In this document: in pieces, positions 50,802 to 59,592 of the stretch
Position numbering within the stretch: position 1 is the stretch's first letter
Layout of the letters: each line of letters opens with the position of its first letter
From: Natranaeroarchaeum sulfidigenes
GTDB lineage: Archaea > Halobacteriota > Halobacteria > Halobacteriales > Natronoarchaeaceae
Length of the DNA: 64,000 nucleotides
Assembly (NCBI RefSeq): GCF_017094485.1
Contig: NZ_CP064786.1
Span: 1,612,001 to 1,676,000 of the forward strand
Direction of reading: 5' to 3'
Made by a program: the position numbers and the translations under genes
The notes under the pieces: model-generated
Database searches by the model: none
Seen by the model: the letters and a program-made list of their open reading frames with translations, nothing else
Told to the model about the DNA's origin: nothing

Positions 50802-51572
50802 TCACCGATAGATACTATCGAGGTACTCTGCGATGTATACGGTTATTTCAGCGTCTGGGACGGGGAATTCAGCACGGTATACGAGATAGTCATTCATCAA
50901 CTGTAAAGAAACTGGAGTGGCAGAAGGGATGGCTGCAACAATATCCCGAAGCCGGTCAATGGCTATTGTGAGACTGGCAGTGGGCTGTTCTGCAGCGATG
51001 ACTTGGTCAACGGGCGTTGAGAATAAAAAGGAGTCGCCAGTAGTACTGCTAGCCGAGAATTCTACGCTGCGAGTGTTTGACGTGACTTGGATCCGCATGC
51101 TCTCACCAACGAGGGCCGCAGCGTTGACCGCACGCGTGAAGACACCGTTGAGGAGTGTGACTTCCAAAACTGGAGCTGCCGAGAGGCGACTGGAGTTGTC
51201 CCGGTATACGGGGTGGGCTGCATTACTCGCCAATGGTGGGTATTGATACGTGACTGTGTCGGATTGTAGAGTTATCTTTGAGCTGGCTGCCTCCATAGGG
51301 GCTATAATGGTGACCTCGTTGCTAGTAACGAGCCGCACGAAGTCCTGCATGTGATCAAGTGTTGTCCAGTAGTTACCTGTGCCGAGGTCCTCTGAGGGAG
51401 TAAAAGCTGATCGCGGAATCGAGTAATCCAGATACGCTTCATGACTCTCTGACATGGACCTGAACTGAACCGTGTCTGAATTGATGTCGACGCGGCATTC
51501 ACTGTCTTTCCGGAGTTCTACTCCTGGACGAATCACCTGCTGGAGTGTGTCCGGGTCTATGCGGATCGGCAT
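50802..51572 (-). CDS. PCNA-like sliding-clamp paralogue
   Basis: A protein of 256 residues, the length of haloarchaeal PCNA. The N-terminal half has the weak clamp plan (MPIRIDPDTLQQVI, VDINSDTVQFRSMSES). The C-terminal half fits better: VFTRAVNAAALVGESMRIQV corresponds to the central helix and strand, and TASLTIAIDRLRDIVAAIPSATPVSLQLMNDYLVYRAEF corresponds to the SLDYLKDM...VTVELG...P strand-helix set. It lacks the usual LAPRIE end, reading IAEYLDSIYR. Its ATG shares the A of the transposase TAA stop (TAATG), so it is translationally coupled to the transposase. It is not the housekeeping clamp. Ring formation is unproven. Confidence 0.7.
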   Translation of the reverse strand: MPIRIDPDTLQQVIRPGVELRKDSECRVDINSDTVQFRSMSESHEAYLDYSIPRSAFTPSEDLGTGNYWTTLDHMQDFVRLVTSNEVTIIAPMEAASSKITLQSDTVTYQYPPLASNAAHPVYRDNSSRLSAAPVLEVTLLNGVFTRAVNAAALVGESMRIQVTSNTRSVEFSASSTTGDSFLFSTPVDQVIAAEQPTASLTIAIDRLRDIVAAIPSATPVSLQLMNDYLVYRAEFPVPDAEITVYIAEYLDSIYR

Positions 51573-53347
51573 TAGTAGTGTCCCCGATGGTAGGTTAGTG
51601 CGTCTGGAGCTGTTGGACCGTCAAAGGCGAGGTTCTGTACCACTTCTAACAGTTCCGACGGAGTCGTGTCGAGTTCAACGCCACTTCGCGGAGCGGGTAC
51701 GGTTTGCACTATCTTATACAGGTTGTAGAGCAGAACTGACATCTGGAAGTAGAACGCTTTGCGTATCGATTTATCCGTATCAGTCGAGAGATCGAACTGG
51801 TTTTTTGCCATGCGGAACATTGTCTCGATCTTCCCGCGCTGGTTGTAGCGAAAATTGATAGTCGTGATCTCCTCCTCTCGCTCATCCTCATCATCAGGTA
51901 GTGAAATACCGCTATAGAACGCCCGAATCGGGCCAGGACTTTCATCGTCTTCGTCAGCGCCCGAATACCCGATCAGCTTGACTGGCGGTTTCAGGTTCGC
52001 GTACCCAGCACTTGGACGAACAGCAGTTTTGCCGGGTTCAAGTTCAGCACGGAGACGACTGAAATCAGAGCTCTGCCCCTGAGGATCACTGTCGTCTTGT
52101 GCACAAATCACCCAGTGACCGGGAACGAACTTCCGGCAGGCTTTGATGTCTTCAGCCCCATCGAACCCGCGGTCAGCCATGAAGAGTTCTACCTCTACCA
52201 TCGAGGTCAAGTCGCGCAGGAAATTCTCCAGTTCTCGTGCCCGTGGTGCTTCTGATTTCAGCAACCGTAGCCCAAATGAGTATTCGATCGCAGGGTCTGT
52301 GAATGATAACGAAGCAAATCTCCACCGCCCGTCCTCGGTGAGGAACCTACTCTCGTACTCAGACAGTCCAAGACTCTGAATGTCCGTCAGGTCATACGAG
52401 ATCATCAATGGTCTCGACACGACCCCTGACTCAATGATGTATTCAAGCAGTGCTTGGTTGATATCGTCGAACATGTCTCCGACTTTCCATCGATTTAAAT
52501 CATCGATGTGGTCACGGATCGTGGTGGCAGAAAACGCTGAACTGAGATCAAACGAGTGCTGGGCAGACTGATGGTAGTCTTCGATGCTTTGCTCGTGATG
52601 CGCGGCATAGGCGAATATGCCGAGTAACGTTCTGAGGTCCCGTGATTTGTTGTTACCACGTTGTAGGTCAAGGTTCTCAACGACGATCTGTATCAGATCT
52701 TCTACAAGATTGTAGAGCGCTAACTGCCGTGCTGGTTTCGGGAAATCAGACGCAGCAGGCCCGGCATTGTACGACAGGTCATACCTGTCTTTAACACCCT
52801 CAGGAATCGGTACTCCGTTCCAGAACAAAGCATGGACTGCGACGAAACACGCCTCAACCAACAACGCATACTTGCCCTCTTTTTTCAATGCTTTTGCTGT
52901 TTTCCTGTATGTCGATTTCTCATACGCATACCGTAGTCCGTACTGCTTGAGGTCGTCACGCGAATACTGGGAAACATGCTGGGCTACCTCTTCGAAGTGG
53001 AGGTCGCGGGCTATTTGAATCATCAATGCCCGTAACTTGTGGAGGTCATCTAGATTCTGATCAAAACCATTCGATTCTAGCGCGAGCTCAGTGACATCAC
53101 ACAATGCTTCGTCGAAATTAGCATCTATACACTGTTCGCCAGTACTCTCATCTTCCTCAAATTTCGCCCAGTTTTCTCGCGCCATAGCGACCAGCAGCGG
53201 TTTCAGTTGTTCGATCTTATCCGGACTCCAGGGATGGGAGATGACGATCTCCTCAGTCGCCCCCGAATTGAGAGTTGTAAAGGTGTCTACCCGTTCTTGT
53301 TTCGAATGTCGTGTTTTGTTCGAGAAATTATCTTGATGCTCAGCCAT
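51572..53347 (-). CDS. IS4-like DDE transposase of an element also encoding a clamp-like protein
   Basis: A protein of 591 residues, long for the family. The catalytic region shows the DDE layout: D in PLMISYDLTDIQSLG near residue 317, D in LFMADRGFDGAEDIKACR near residue 395, and the Y-x2-R-x3-E-x6-K signature FRYNQRGKIETMFRMAKNQF near residue 505. The N-terminal 150 residues are unusual and contain helical repeats such as DDLHKLRALMIQIARDLHFEEVA. The following PCNA-like gene overlaps its stop, so the two form a functional unit. The ends of the element were not found. Confidence 0.82.
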   Translation of the reverse strand: MAEHQDNFSNKTRHSKQERVDTFTTLNSGATEEIVISHPWSPDKIEQLKPLLVAMARENWAKFEEDESTGEQCIDANFDEALCDVTELALESNGFDQNLDDLHKLRALMIQIARDLHFEEVAQHVSQYSRDDLKQYGLRYAYEKSTYRKTAKALKKEGKYALLVEACFVAVHALFWNGVPIPEGVKDRYDLSYNAGPAASDFPKPARQLALYNLVEDLIQIVVENLDLQRGNNKSRDLRTLLGIFAYAAHHEQSIEDYHQSAQHSFDLSSAFSATTIRDHIDDLNRWKVGDMFDDINQALLEYIIESGVVSRPLMISYDLTDIQSLGLSEYESRFLTEDGRWRFASLSFTDPAIEYSFGLRLLKSEAPRARELENFLRDLTSMVEVELFMADRGFDGAEDIKACRKFVPGHWVICAQDDSDPQGQSSDFSRLRAELEPGKTAVRPSAGYANLKPPVKLIGYSGADEDDESPGPIRAFYSGISLPDDEDEREEEITTINFRYNQRGKIETMFRMAKNQFDLSTDTDKSIRKAFYFQMSVLLYNLYKIVQTVPAPRSGVELDTTPSELLEVVQNLAFDGPTAPDALTYHRGHY

Positions 53348-53752
53348 TATTCCTATAATCCTAATTATCTGATCCAGTTACGTATAAACCCTCGCCGTGA
53401 GTTACGTCATCAACGAATCCGGCAATCATAATAGCTCGTCCTCACGGTCACGGTCCCCCCCGGAAACACCCGTTAGCAAGCCTGAGCAGCTAAGTTCGTT
53501 GCTTAAATACTAGTCGCTGTTTCTGAACTGGTCGAAAGCATCAGGTATAGAGTTTGAATTAATGTTTTCCGATTATTTGTATACTGCGCACGGAACGATT
53601 AACTGTTGTAAATCCAACATTATTGCGTCACGATCAGTTATGCAGAGTTGATTTAAAATACTGGTGCTACAGAGTCGCCCTGTCCAGATATTGTTGAACT
53701 CACAGTCGCAGATCTGTCGCTAAGTTACAGCCGGAGGGAGTTGCAGTTGTTT
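53348..53752. other. intergenic stretch between transposase and truncated PIN gene
   Basis: No gene recognised. It probably holds the promoter of the transposase and one end of its element, but I could not define the border. Confidence 0.4.
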
Positions 53753-53986
53753 TTAATAGAACTTGCAGCTTTCCTCACTGTAAGCGCACCGCGGCGTACT
53801 CCGATCCAGGGAACCACCAAGTTCCTCGTAGACTCGTTCCGGAATAACGAAAGTGAGATCGTTCCGTTGGACGAACCGTTCGAGTGCGGTATACTTGTTA
53901 TACCACTGACGACCACACTTGATGAAGAGCCTCGTATCCGCCACCCACGCTACTGACTCCTTCAACAGATCGAAGGACCAGTTCAT
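53753..53986 (-). pseudogene. truncated PIN-domain gene
   Basis: Seventy-seven residues remain: the start MNWSFDLLKESVAWVADTRLFIKCG holds the first PIN aspartate (VADTRLFI), and TFVIPERVYEELGG holds the conserved acidic helix. The frame then ends in unrelated residues. The second half with the other two metal-binding acids is absent. It follows the regulator at 53998-54582 by 11 bp, an order often seen for haloarchaeal regulator-PIN pairs. The nearby transposase unit may have caused the loss. Confidence 0.65.
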
Positions 53987-53997
53987 CGTTCCCGTCC

Positions 53998-54582
53998 TCA
54001 GTCCTCCAACGTTGGGGATTGTTCACGGGCGTTCCGAATTTCGTCGAAGTGTGGATCAACCGTCTTCATGTCAATAACGATGTCGCTCAACGCTTGGAGC
54101 ACGGCTATTGAGAACGCATGCTGGAGGTCTAGCTCCCGGGCTGCGACCCGTTCCGACATCTCGCCTTCTGCGTATGGGATCGCATACGTGAGCGCAGTTG
54201 CAAGCTTCCCCAGTCCGTGCTTCTCGATCAACAAATCAAGGTCTTGATCTCGGGGTGATCGGCCGAAGGCTTCGATGAACGTCGGCGTAATCGTGTACTC
54301 GTCTCCGTCAAGATTCGTGGTGAGAAGGATCGGGAGCGCCGAATACGTGTGAGTGCTGTGCTCTTCGTCTCGGGTCAGCACCCCGAGTTCGACGAGCGTG
54401 CCGGCATCCGAGTACACCGTCGTTCGCGGCATCTCCAATTTGTCGACGACATCATCAATGTTAGCATCACCCTCACGGAGAACAAACGTGTAGAGACTTG
54501 CTAGCCGTGGCTCTTTCAGCAGTTGTGCAACCGACAAGAGGACGTTGACGGCGCGCTCGGGATCGCCGACAGTCTTCGACAT
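53998..54582 (-). CDS. winged-helix transcriptional regulator (MarR-like, DUF7437 type)
   Basis: A protein of 194 residues from the ATG at 54582 (MSKTVGDPERAVNVL); an ATG at 54591 is also possible, while the longer upstream part of the frame is basic and overlaps the divergent gene. The HTH is NIDDVVDKLEMPRTTVYSDAGTLVELGVLTRDE, and the wing is followed by a helical effector domain with DLLIEKHGLGKLATALTYAIPYAEGEMSERVAARELDL. It is first in an operon with the truncated PIN gene, as in regulator-toxin pairs. It is divergent from the DUF429 gene. Confidence 0.85.
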   Translation of the reverse strand: MSKTVGDPERAVNVLLSVAQLLKEPRLASLYTFVLREGDANIDDVVDKLEMPRTTVYSDAGTLVELGVLTRDEEHSTHTYSALPILLTTNLDGDEYTITPTFIEAFGRSPRDQDLDLLIEKHGLGKLATALTYAIPYAEGEMSERVAARELDLQHAFSIAVLQALSDIVIDMKTVDPHFDEIRNAREQSPTLED

Positions 54583-54683
54583 ACAATTCATAGTTCGTGT
54601 TTTGAGTAATATCACTTGGGGAGACCGCCGGACTTCTACTATCGACTCGAACATTAAATAGGTGCGAATACGAGGAGAACAGC

Positions 54684-55424
54684 ATGTACATCGGCGTCGA
54701 TGGGTGTTCAACGGGATGGGTCGCTGTCCAGTTCGACGAGGAAGGCTACGAAGACACCAATCTCTACGAACATATTCAGGAACTTTGGCAGGCTCACGGC
54801 GAAGTGGCAGAACAGATCTTGATCGACGTACCAATCGGTCTCCGAGAAAACTCAAATGCGAAACGACCATGTGACGACGCCGCTCGCAAGAAACTCAGTC
54901 CGAACCGCCACTCCAGCGTGTTTCCCGTTCCCGTCCGGGCTGCCGTTCACGAGGGGAGCTACGAGGACGCAAAGGAGACGCAGGAGAAGCGCACGGATGG
55001 GAGTCTCGGTGTTCAGTCGTGGGGTATCGCCGATAAGATTGCCGAGCTCGATTCGTTCCTCTGCGAGACAGAGCCAGAAGCCGTTGGAACGATCCGTGAG
55101 GCTCATCCCGAAGTCTGCTTCTGGGCGTTGAACGGGGAATCGGCCACAGAGTACTCGAAGACAGGACAACCAGCACCCGCCTTCTGGGAACGAATTGAGA
55201 TACTCGAAACCATCGACGGTTCGATCATCGATGACATCCGTGATGCATCAACCGACCTCATGGCTGAGGTGGGTAATGACGACGTGATCGACGCGTTCGT
55301 GTTAGCGCTTACTGCCAGTCCGAAAACCGGACCACTACAAGCGCTTCCTGAGGAGTTGACACATGGCGATACAGGAGATCCAACGGGTGATCTCCCGATG
55401 GAGATGGTATATGCGTATCCGTAG
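54684..55424 (+). CDS. DUF429 protein (predicted RNase H-like nuclease)
   Basis: A protein of 246 residues. The opening MYIGVDGCSTGWVAVQFDEEGY has the first acidic residue of the RNase H-like fold. ILIDVPIGLRENSNAKRPCDDAARKKLSPNRHSSVF is the DUF429 signature. REAHPEVCFWALNG is near residue 140, and NDDVIDAFVLALTA near residue 208 supplies the final acid. The family is predicted to be a nuclease; the substrate is unknown. Confidence 0.9.
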   Translation: MYIGVDGCSTGWVAVQFDEEGYEDTNLYEHIQELWQAHGEVAEQILIDVPIGLRENSNAKRPCDDAARKKLSPNRHSSVFPVPVRAAVHEGSYEDAKETQEKRTDGSLGVQSWGIADKIAELDSFLCETEPEAVGTIREAHPEVCFWALNGESATEYSKTGQPAPAFWERIEILETIDGSIIDDIRDASTDLMAEVGNDDVIDAFVLALTASPKTGPLQALPEELTHGDTGDPTGDLPMEMVYAYP

Positions 55425-55592
55425 CCGGGTCTGATATGACGAATACAGAGATCAGCTTGGAGTGATTGGCCAGTTGGATCAACTCTGCAAGCTCTATTTT
55501 AATTGTCGAATAAATATGACTTGGTAGTTATCCGTGGCCGCTCCTGAACTATCCGCCAGTACCTATTAATATCGTGACCGCAGTCCTTCAGT

Positions 55593-57041
55593 ATGGTTGA
55601 TATGGACTATCGGATCGGGGCAACTCAGGCAATTCGAACCTGGGGGAAGATGATTTCTACCGAATCTGAGGGACCCGGATTCAATTTTCAGCAACCACGG
55701 CAAGCACAATTCATTGACCGGTATAGGTCATTTCTAAACAACCCCTCTGAGGAAACCTTTCGAGAGCTCTGGTGTGATGACGCTGTCGTTGAACATGACA
55801 ATCCTAACGCTGATATTTTGCTCCAATCCTTCACCGGGGGTGCAGATGATTTCGCTGACTTTCTTCGCACGTTCAAGGAAGCAGAGAAGTACGATCCCTC
55901 ATGGTCTGACCAGTTAATTTGGGAGAGGGCGCTCTGGGAGCTATACTCGCGCCTCTCACCAGAAGAAGCCGCGATCATCACGAGAAAGGCTGAGGAGGGG
56001 CTCGCCGTGTTTGGCATTTCAGCTTCTGGATCGTATAGAGATCGAATTGCTGTGTTTCAAGAGTTCGCCGACTGGTATCAGACTACCGTCGGACATCCGA
56101 CTGCGGGAACTGATCACGAGGTTCCGGTGAGCGTTGAACTTGAGGAACTATTCGGTGCGGCCGCAACTCTCTCCCCACGAGACCTGTCAGCACAGCTTCG
56201 CGGACCGTACGGACCGTTCTACCGCTTCCTATACGGTGGGAGTGAGGGAATGAGCGGCCGAACAAAAAAGGTGGCTCTGGTGGACGAGAGCGAGATCGTG
56301 TATGCGTATGCGTGGGGAAAGAAGCACAACGCATACGAGCGGGAAGATCAACCTGAATTCTGGGGCGGTACATACTGGGAGTCCTGGAAGCAGCAATATG
56401 CAGAGTATATCAACAATCAGGTTCGCTCGGAGTTTGTACTCGATGATCTCGACCCTTGTGAAATTGAGCCGCTATTTGAGGATTTGACGGATGAGGACGC
56501 AGCGGATCTCAGCCGTTCTGTCACAAAGTTCATAATGGGCAGTCAGTGGGGTAAGTACGCGTGGGACGACGTGGTAGAACACTTCCAAAGTGCTCCAGAA
56601 GAAGCAAGCAGCTTGCTGTCCCTCTTTTTCGATGACACGGTTAACGCAATAACACGACTTCGAGCGTTCCGAGAGCACACGATTCACATCACTGACCAGC
56701 CCAGTCGTGGTCCTGGTTCGCTCCAGCGAATGGCGACATCACTCCTCATGTTCACCGAGTTGGAGGATCAGCTTGGGCTGCCCTCACAGCGCACGGCTGG
56801 GTTCCTGGAAAACAAGAGTACGCTTCCCGAATTCAAGAATGGATTTCGTCCCGATCAGTATGGTGTTATTATTCCTCCGTTTCGTCGGCTACAAAAGAGC
56901 ATTCAGCAGGCATGTGATGAACTCGGTGTCGATGAGACTGCAACAATGCTCGACGTGCATAACATCGTCTGGATCTACAATGGTGGTGAAAATGAACCCC
57001 GAGAGAGCGAGCTACCACCAGAAGCATTGAGAAGTCCATAG
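55593..57041 (+). CDS. unknown protein near the integration scar
   Basis: A protein of 482 residues, probably from the ATG at 55593 (MVDMDYRIGATQAIRTWGKM). It is acidic, mixed alpha/beta, with many aromatic residues (GPYGPFYRFLYGG; AYAWGKKHNAYEREDQPEFWGG). No transmembrane segment, Walker motif or nuclease triad is seen. Segments such as YRSFLNNPSEETFRELW are compatible with a DNA-modification reader N-terminal region, but this is weak. It lies in a run of accessory genes before the tRNA scar and could be part of a two-gene system with 57181-57699. Function unknown. Confidence 0.75.
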   Translation: MVDMDYRIGATQAIRTWGKMISTESEGPGFNFQQPRQAQFIDRYRSFLNNPSEETFRELWCDDAVVEHDNPNADILLQSFTGGADDFADFLRTFKEAEKYDPSWSDQLIWERALWELYSRLSPEEAAIITRKAEEGLAVFGISASGSYRDRIAVFQEFADWYQTTVGHPTAGTDHEVPVSVELEELFGAAATLSPRDLSAQLRGPYGPFYRFLYGGSEGMSGRTKKVALVDESEIVYAYAWGKKHNAYEREDQPEFWGGTYWESWKQQYAEYINNQVRSEFVLDDLDPCEIEPLFEDLTDEDAADLSRSVTKFIMGSQWGKYAWDDVVEHFQSAPEEASSLLSLFFDDTVNAITRLRAFREHTIHITDQPSRGPGSLQRMATSLLMFTELEDQLGLPSQRTAGFLENKSTLPEFKNGFRPDQYGVIIPPFRRLQKSIQQACDELGVDETATMLDVHNIVWIYNGGENEPRESELPPEALRSP

Positions 57042-57180
57042 TGCTAATTTCGCAACTCGCTCATTGGTAGTCCATCTTTCAAAATTCTCTACATGATTTT
57101 CGTCAACGCTCAACCAGTGAAACAACTGTGCCCTCAATCTCTACCCAACCCTTTATTCAGAATTGCTCAAATCACAGTAC

Positions 57181-57699
57181 ATGGCAAATCAACCGAAGGC
57201 CGGTGAGATGTTAGTCGGCGCGTATCTCAAATTGGTAGAAGAGTGTGAGATAGTCGCATATGGACAGCATTCCCCGATTGAAGGCGAACAAATGGAAGTA
57301 GACGTTATCGGAATACATCCCGGTGGAAAGCGAGAAATCATTGTTTGCGAGGTCGCGACCCACCTCAGAGGCCTCGGATACGGAAGTTCCCGAGAAAACG
57401 GTGAGAAAGTCGAAAGTAAATTTCGGAACGCAGAGTCCTACGTTAGCCAAGTGTTCGGTTCGTCTGAGTCTCAACGGTACCAATTCTGGAGCCCAAATGT
57501 CCCACCGAAGTCAATGGAGGAACTGGAAAAGGCGTCTGACCAGTTCGAGAAACAATCTGGTTGTGAGCTAGAGTTGGTCACAAATAGACGCTACTCCAAG
57601 AAGATCAACAACCTGCGAAAAGTAGCATCTTCTACGTACTCCCAACGGAACGAACTTGCTTTCCGGTTCCTTCAAATTCTGGAACACCTCAAGGAATAG
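57181..57699 (+). CDS. PD-(D/E)XK-like nuclease-fold protein
   Basis: A protein of 172 residues from the ATG at 57181 (MANQPKAGEMLVGAYLK); an earlier in-frame ATG at 57163 is possible. The pattern fits a restriction-endonuclease fold: a helix with an early Glu (GEMLVGAYLKLVEECEIV), EVDVIGIHPGG with the metal-binding Asp, and IIVCEVATHLRG with E-x-x in place of E-x-K. The lysine is therefore missing or replaced by T/H, so activity is uncertain. The C-terminal half is helical and charged. It may act with the gene at 55593. Confidence 0.65.
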   Translation: MANQPKAGEMLVGAYLKLVEECEIVAYGQHSPIEGEQMEVDVIGIHPGGKREIIVCEVATHLRGLGYGSSRENGEKVESKFRNAESYVSQVFGSSESQRYQFWSPNVPPKSMEELEKASDQFEKQSGCELELVTNRRYSKKINNLRKVASSTYSQRNELAFRFLQILEHLKE

Positions 57700-57851
57700 G
57701 AGTACAATAGACATTCAGCGTACTGGAAATATCTACTGAGTTTTTCAACGCCCAGTGATTTGTACGGGCCAAATTAGACACCACGGAATACGCTCAAAAC
57801 CCAAATGGGTAGTCGGATCACTGTGATTCAGCAGACTAATCCTCCATGGTC

Positions 57852-58118
57852 TTACGGATGCGTTTCCGCTCTGATTCTATACTCGCTCCAGAAGCCCTCG
57901 ATCCCTTCGCCGAGTTGGGAGAATACAGTGGCAAGTACGGCAGACCATTCGTCCGGAAAGTGTGCATCTTCTCCGGGGATTGGTACGTCTGGGGGCGGGT
58001 AGAAGTGGTCGCGTATGTTATGGACGTGCCAATCATCTAGAATATCTTCTGCGGGGTGGATAATGGGACCACCATATAATTCGTGCGAAGAGTGGTGAAT
58101 TATAACCGATTTAGTCAA
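57852..58118 (-). CDS. hypothetical acidic protein
   Basis: An 88-residue protein with histidine-rich N-terminal region (SVIIHHSSHELYGGPIIHP, DDWHVHNIRDHFYPPP) and a helical C-terminus (EWSAVLATVFSQLGEGIEGFW). No family is recognised. It is the last gene before the scar. Confidence 0.5.
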   Translation of the reverse strand: MTKSVIIHHSSHELYGGPIIHPAEDILDDWHVHNIRDHFYPPPDVPIPGEDAHFPDEWSAVLATVFSQLGEGIEGFWSEYRIRAETHP

Positions 58119-58292
58119 ACTGACGAGTCCTTATAAAGAAGTTCGGTCAAAACACGTTCAACAGACCACCGACCCTGAAAACAACCGGGTGTTTATAAAA
58201 AAGACCGGCAGATTAGCGATCCCGGTTCGTTGCCCCTGTTTGTAGGTCGAGGCAACTCATCTTGAGTCGATCCAACCGGACACAGAGTGGTT

Positions 58293-58397
58293 CGGATAAG
58301 TCGGGGAGTCCTCACGGGCAATTAACTGGGTTCCTTATCCGTTTCCGACACGTATGATTCCCTACACGGTTGAAAACGGCCGTTTCAGGAGGATAAG
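58293..58397. repeat. three GGATAAG heptamers next to the att scar
   Basis: CGGATAAG occurs at 58293-58300, its reverse complement CTTATCCG at 58334-58341, and GGATAAG again at 58391-58397. The first two form an 8-bp inverted repeat with a 33-nt loop. They lie within 150 bp of the tRNA half and could be arm-type integrase sites. Confidence 0.4.
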
Positions 58398-58438
58398 ATG
58401 GACGAGAGCGAGAACATATCAGATAGGCTAAGGATGCG

Positions 58439-58479
58439 CTCTCACGGCAATGACCTGGGTTCGAATCCCAGTCGGAGCA
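58439..58479 (+). other. attachment-site scar: 3' half of a tRNA-Glu-like gene
   Basis: The 41 nt begin in the anticodon loop (CTCTCAC, anticodon CTC) and continue with the 3' side of the anticodon stem (GGCAA), a short variable loop, a perfect T-arm (CTGGG-TTCGAAT-CCCAG) and the 3' acceptor strand TCGGAGC plus the discriminator A. No D-arm or 5' acceptor strand precedes it. The sequence agrees with haloarchaeal tRNA-Glu. It is therefore a partial duplicate left by integration of an element into the tRNA gene. The complete gene should lie to the left of the element. Genes to the right are of core type. Confidence 0.75.
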
Positions 58480-58573
58480 TCCTGCGAGAAACTAGAGTGT
58501 CGAGCCGATGCTGTTCTTTTGATACACGGCCACACTATCGGTATGCCGTCTAGCTACGTATATCCAGAATACC

Positions 58574-59539
58574 TCAGTCGCGCCACGGGAAGATTCCCAT
58601 CCGCTCAACAGAATCCAGCCGACGACGCTCGTCAGCTGTGAACTCGACGTCAAGCGCAGCGAGGTTCTGATCGAGCTGTTCCCGCGTACTAACCCCGATC
58701 ACCGGGACGGTCGGCTGGTCCCGGTCAAGCAGCCACGCAAGGGCGATCTGGTTGCCGTTCAAACCCTTTTCATCCGCAATATTGTCGACGATATCGCGCT
58801 TGACCCGGTTCTCGGTGTTGACGTAGCCCTCGGGAATCCCGCGGTCTTCACGGCCGTAACAGCCGCCCAGGGTCGGTGAGTACGGTAAAACAGTGAGCTC
58901 GTCGTGGGTGGCGTAGGACAGTAGTTCGTCCGTCCCTTTCACCTGCCCGCCGAACTCCGCGCCGCGGTTCGGCACGTAGTACGAAAACCGTGGCTGGACG
59001 CACTGGTATGGCGTCAGTCCCTGTTCCTCGGCGATCCGGTTCGCTCGTGCCAGTCGCCAGCCGAGGAAGTTGCTCGCGCCGAGATGGCGGACCTTTCCGG
59101 CGTCGATCGCGCGCTGGAACGCCCGCATCGTCTCTTCCTGTGGCGTATCGAAGTCGTCGACGTGAGCGTACAGCAGGTCGATCTGATCGATCCCGAGGCG
59201 GTCGAGACTGCCGGCGATCTCTTGCTCGACGACCTCGGGCGCAAGGCTCTGGGGCGTCTCGCCGTAGTTAAAGCCGAGCTTCGTGGCGATGAACATCTCC
59301 TCACGGACGCCGCGCTCGTCGAGCCAGTCGCCGAGCAGTGGTTCGCTCCGGGGCTCGTCGTAGCCCTCGATCCACGTCGCGTAGTTGTTCGCGGTATCGA
59401 GAAAGCGCCCGCCCGCCTCGTAGTACCGATCGAGCAGTGCGAACGACGTTTCGCGATCGACCTCGGTGCCGAAGATCATCGGGCCGAGGCAGATCGAGCT
59501 GACTTCTTCGCCGGTCGTCCCAAGTGGTGTGGTCCGCAT
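58574..59539 (-). CDS. aldo/keto reductase
   Basis: A protein of 321 residues. The AKR tetrad is visible: D in FLDTANNYATW near residue 48, Y four residues later, K in FIATKLGFNYG near residue 85, and H in LLYAHVDDFD near residue 125. The NADP-binding C-terminal block reads PVIGVSTREQLDQNLAAL. It reduces aldehydes and ketones with NAD(P)H. It is the first core-type gene after the att scar and is transcribed alone. Confidence 0.95.
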   Translation of the reverse strand: MRTTPLGTTGEEVSSICLGPMIFGTEVDRETSFALLDRYYEAGGRFLDTANNYATWIEGYDEPRSEPLLGDWLDERGVREEMFIATKLGFNYGETPQSLAPEVVEQEIAGSLDRLGIDQIDLLYAHVDDFDTPQEETMRAFQRAIDAGKVRHLGASNFLGWRLARANRIAEEQGLTPYQCVQPRFSYYVPNRGAEFGGQVKGTDELLSYATHDELTVLPYSPTLGGCYGREDRGIPEGYVNTENRVKRDIVDNIADEKGLNGNQIALAWLLDRDQPTVPVIGVSTREQLDQNLAALDVEFTADERRRLDSVERMGIFPWRD

Positions 59540-59592
59540 ACAGGCACTCCGTACAGGCCCGGCTTAAGAGTTTCATAATTCGCAACCGGCAG

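Noticed and set aside
50188-53752. Terminal inverted repeats for the transposase-PCNA unit
   Set aside because: Short matches were seen by eye but none long enough to exceed chance.
58196-58330. Possible second tRNA-like remnant upstream of the scar
   Set aside because: It contains GGTTCG but no T-arm stem or acceptor strand could be paired.
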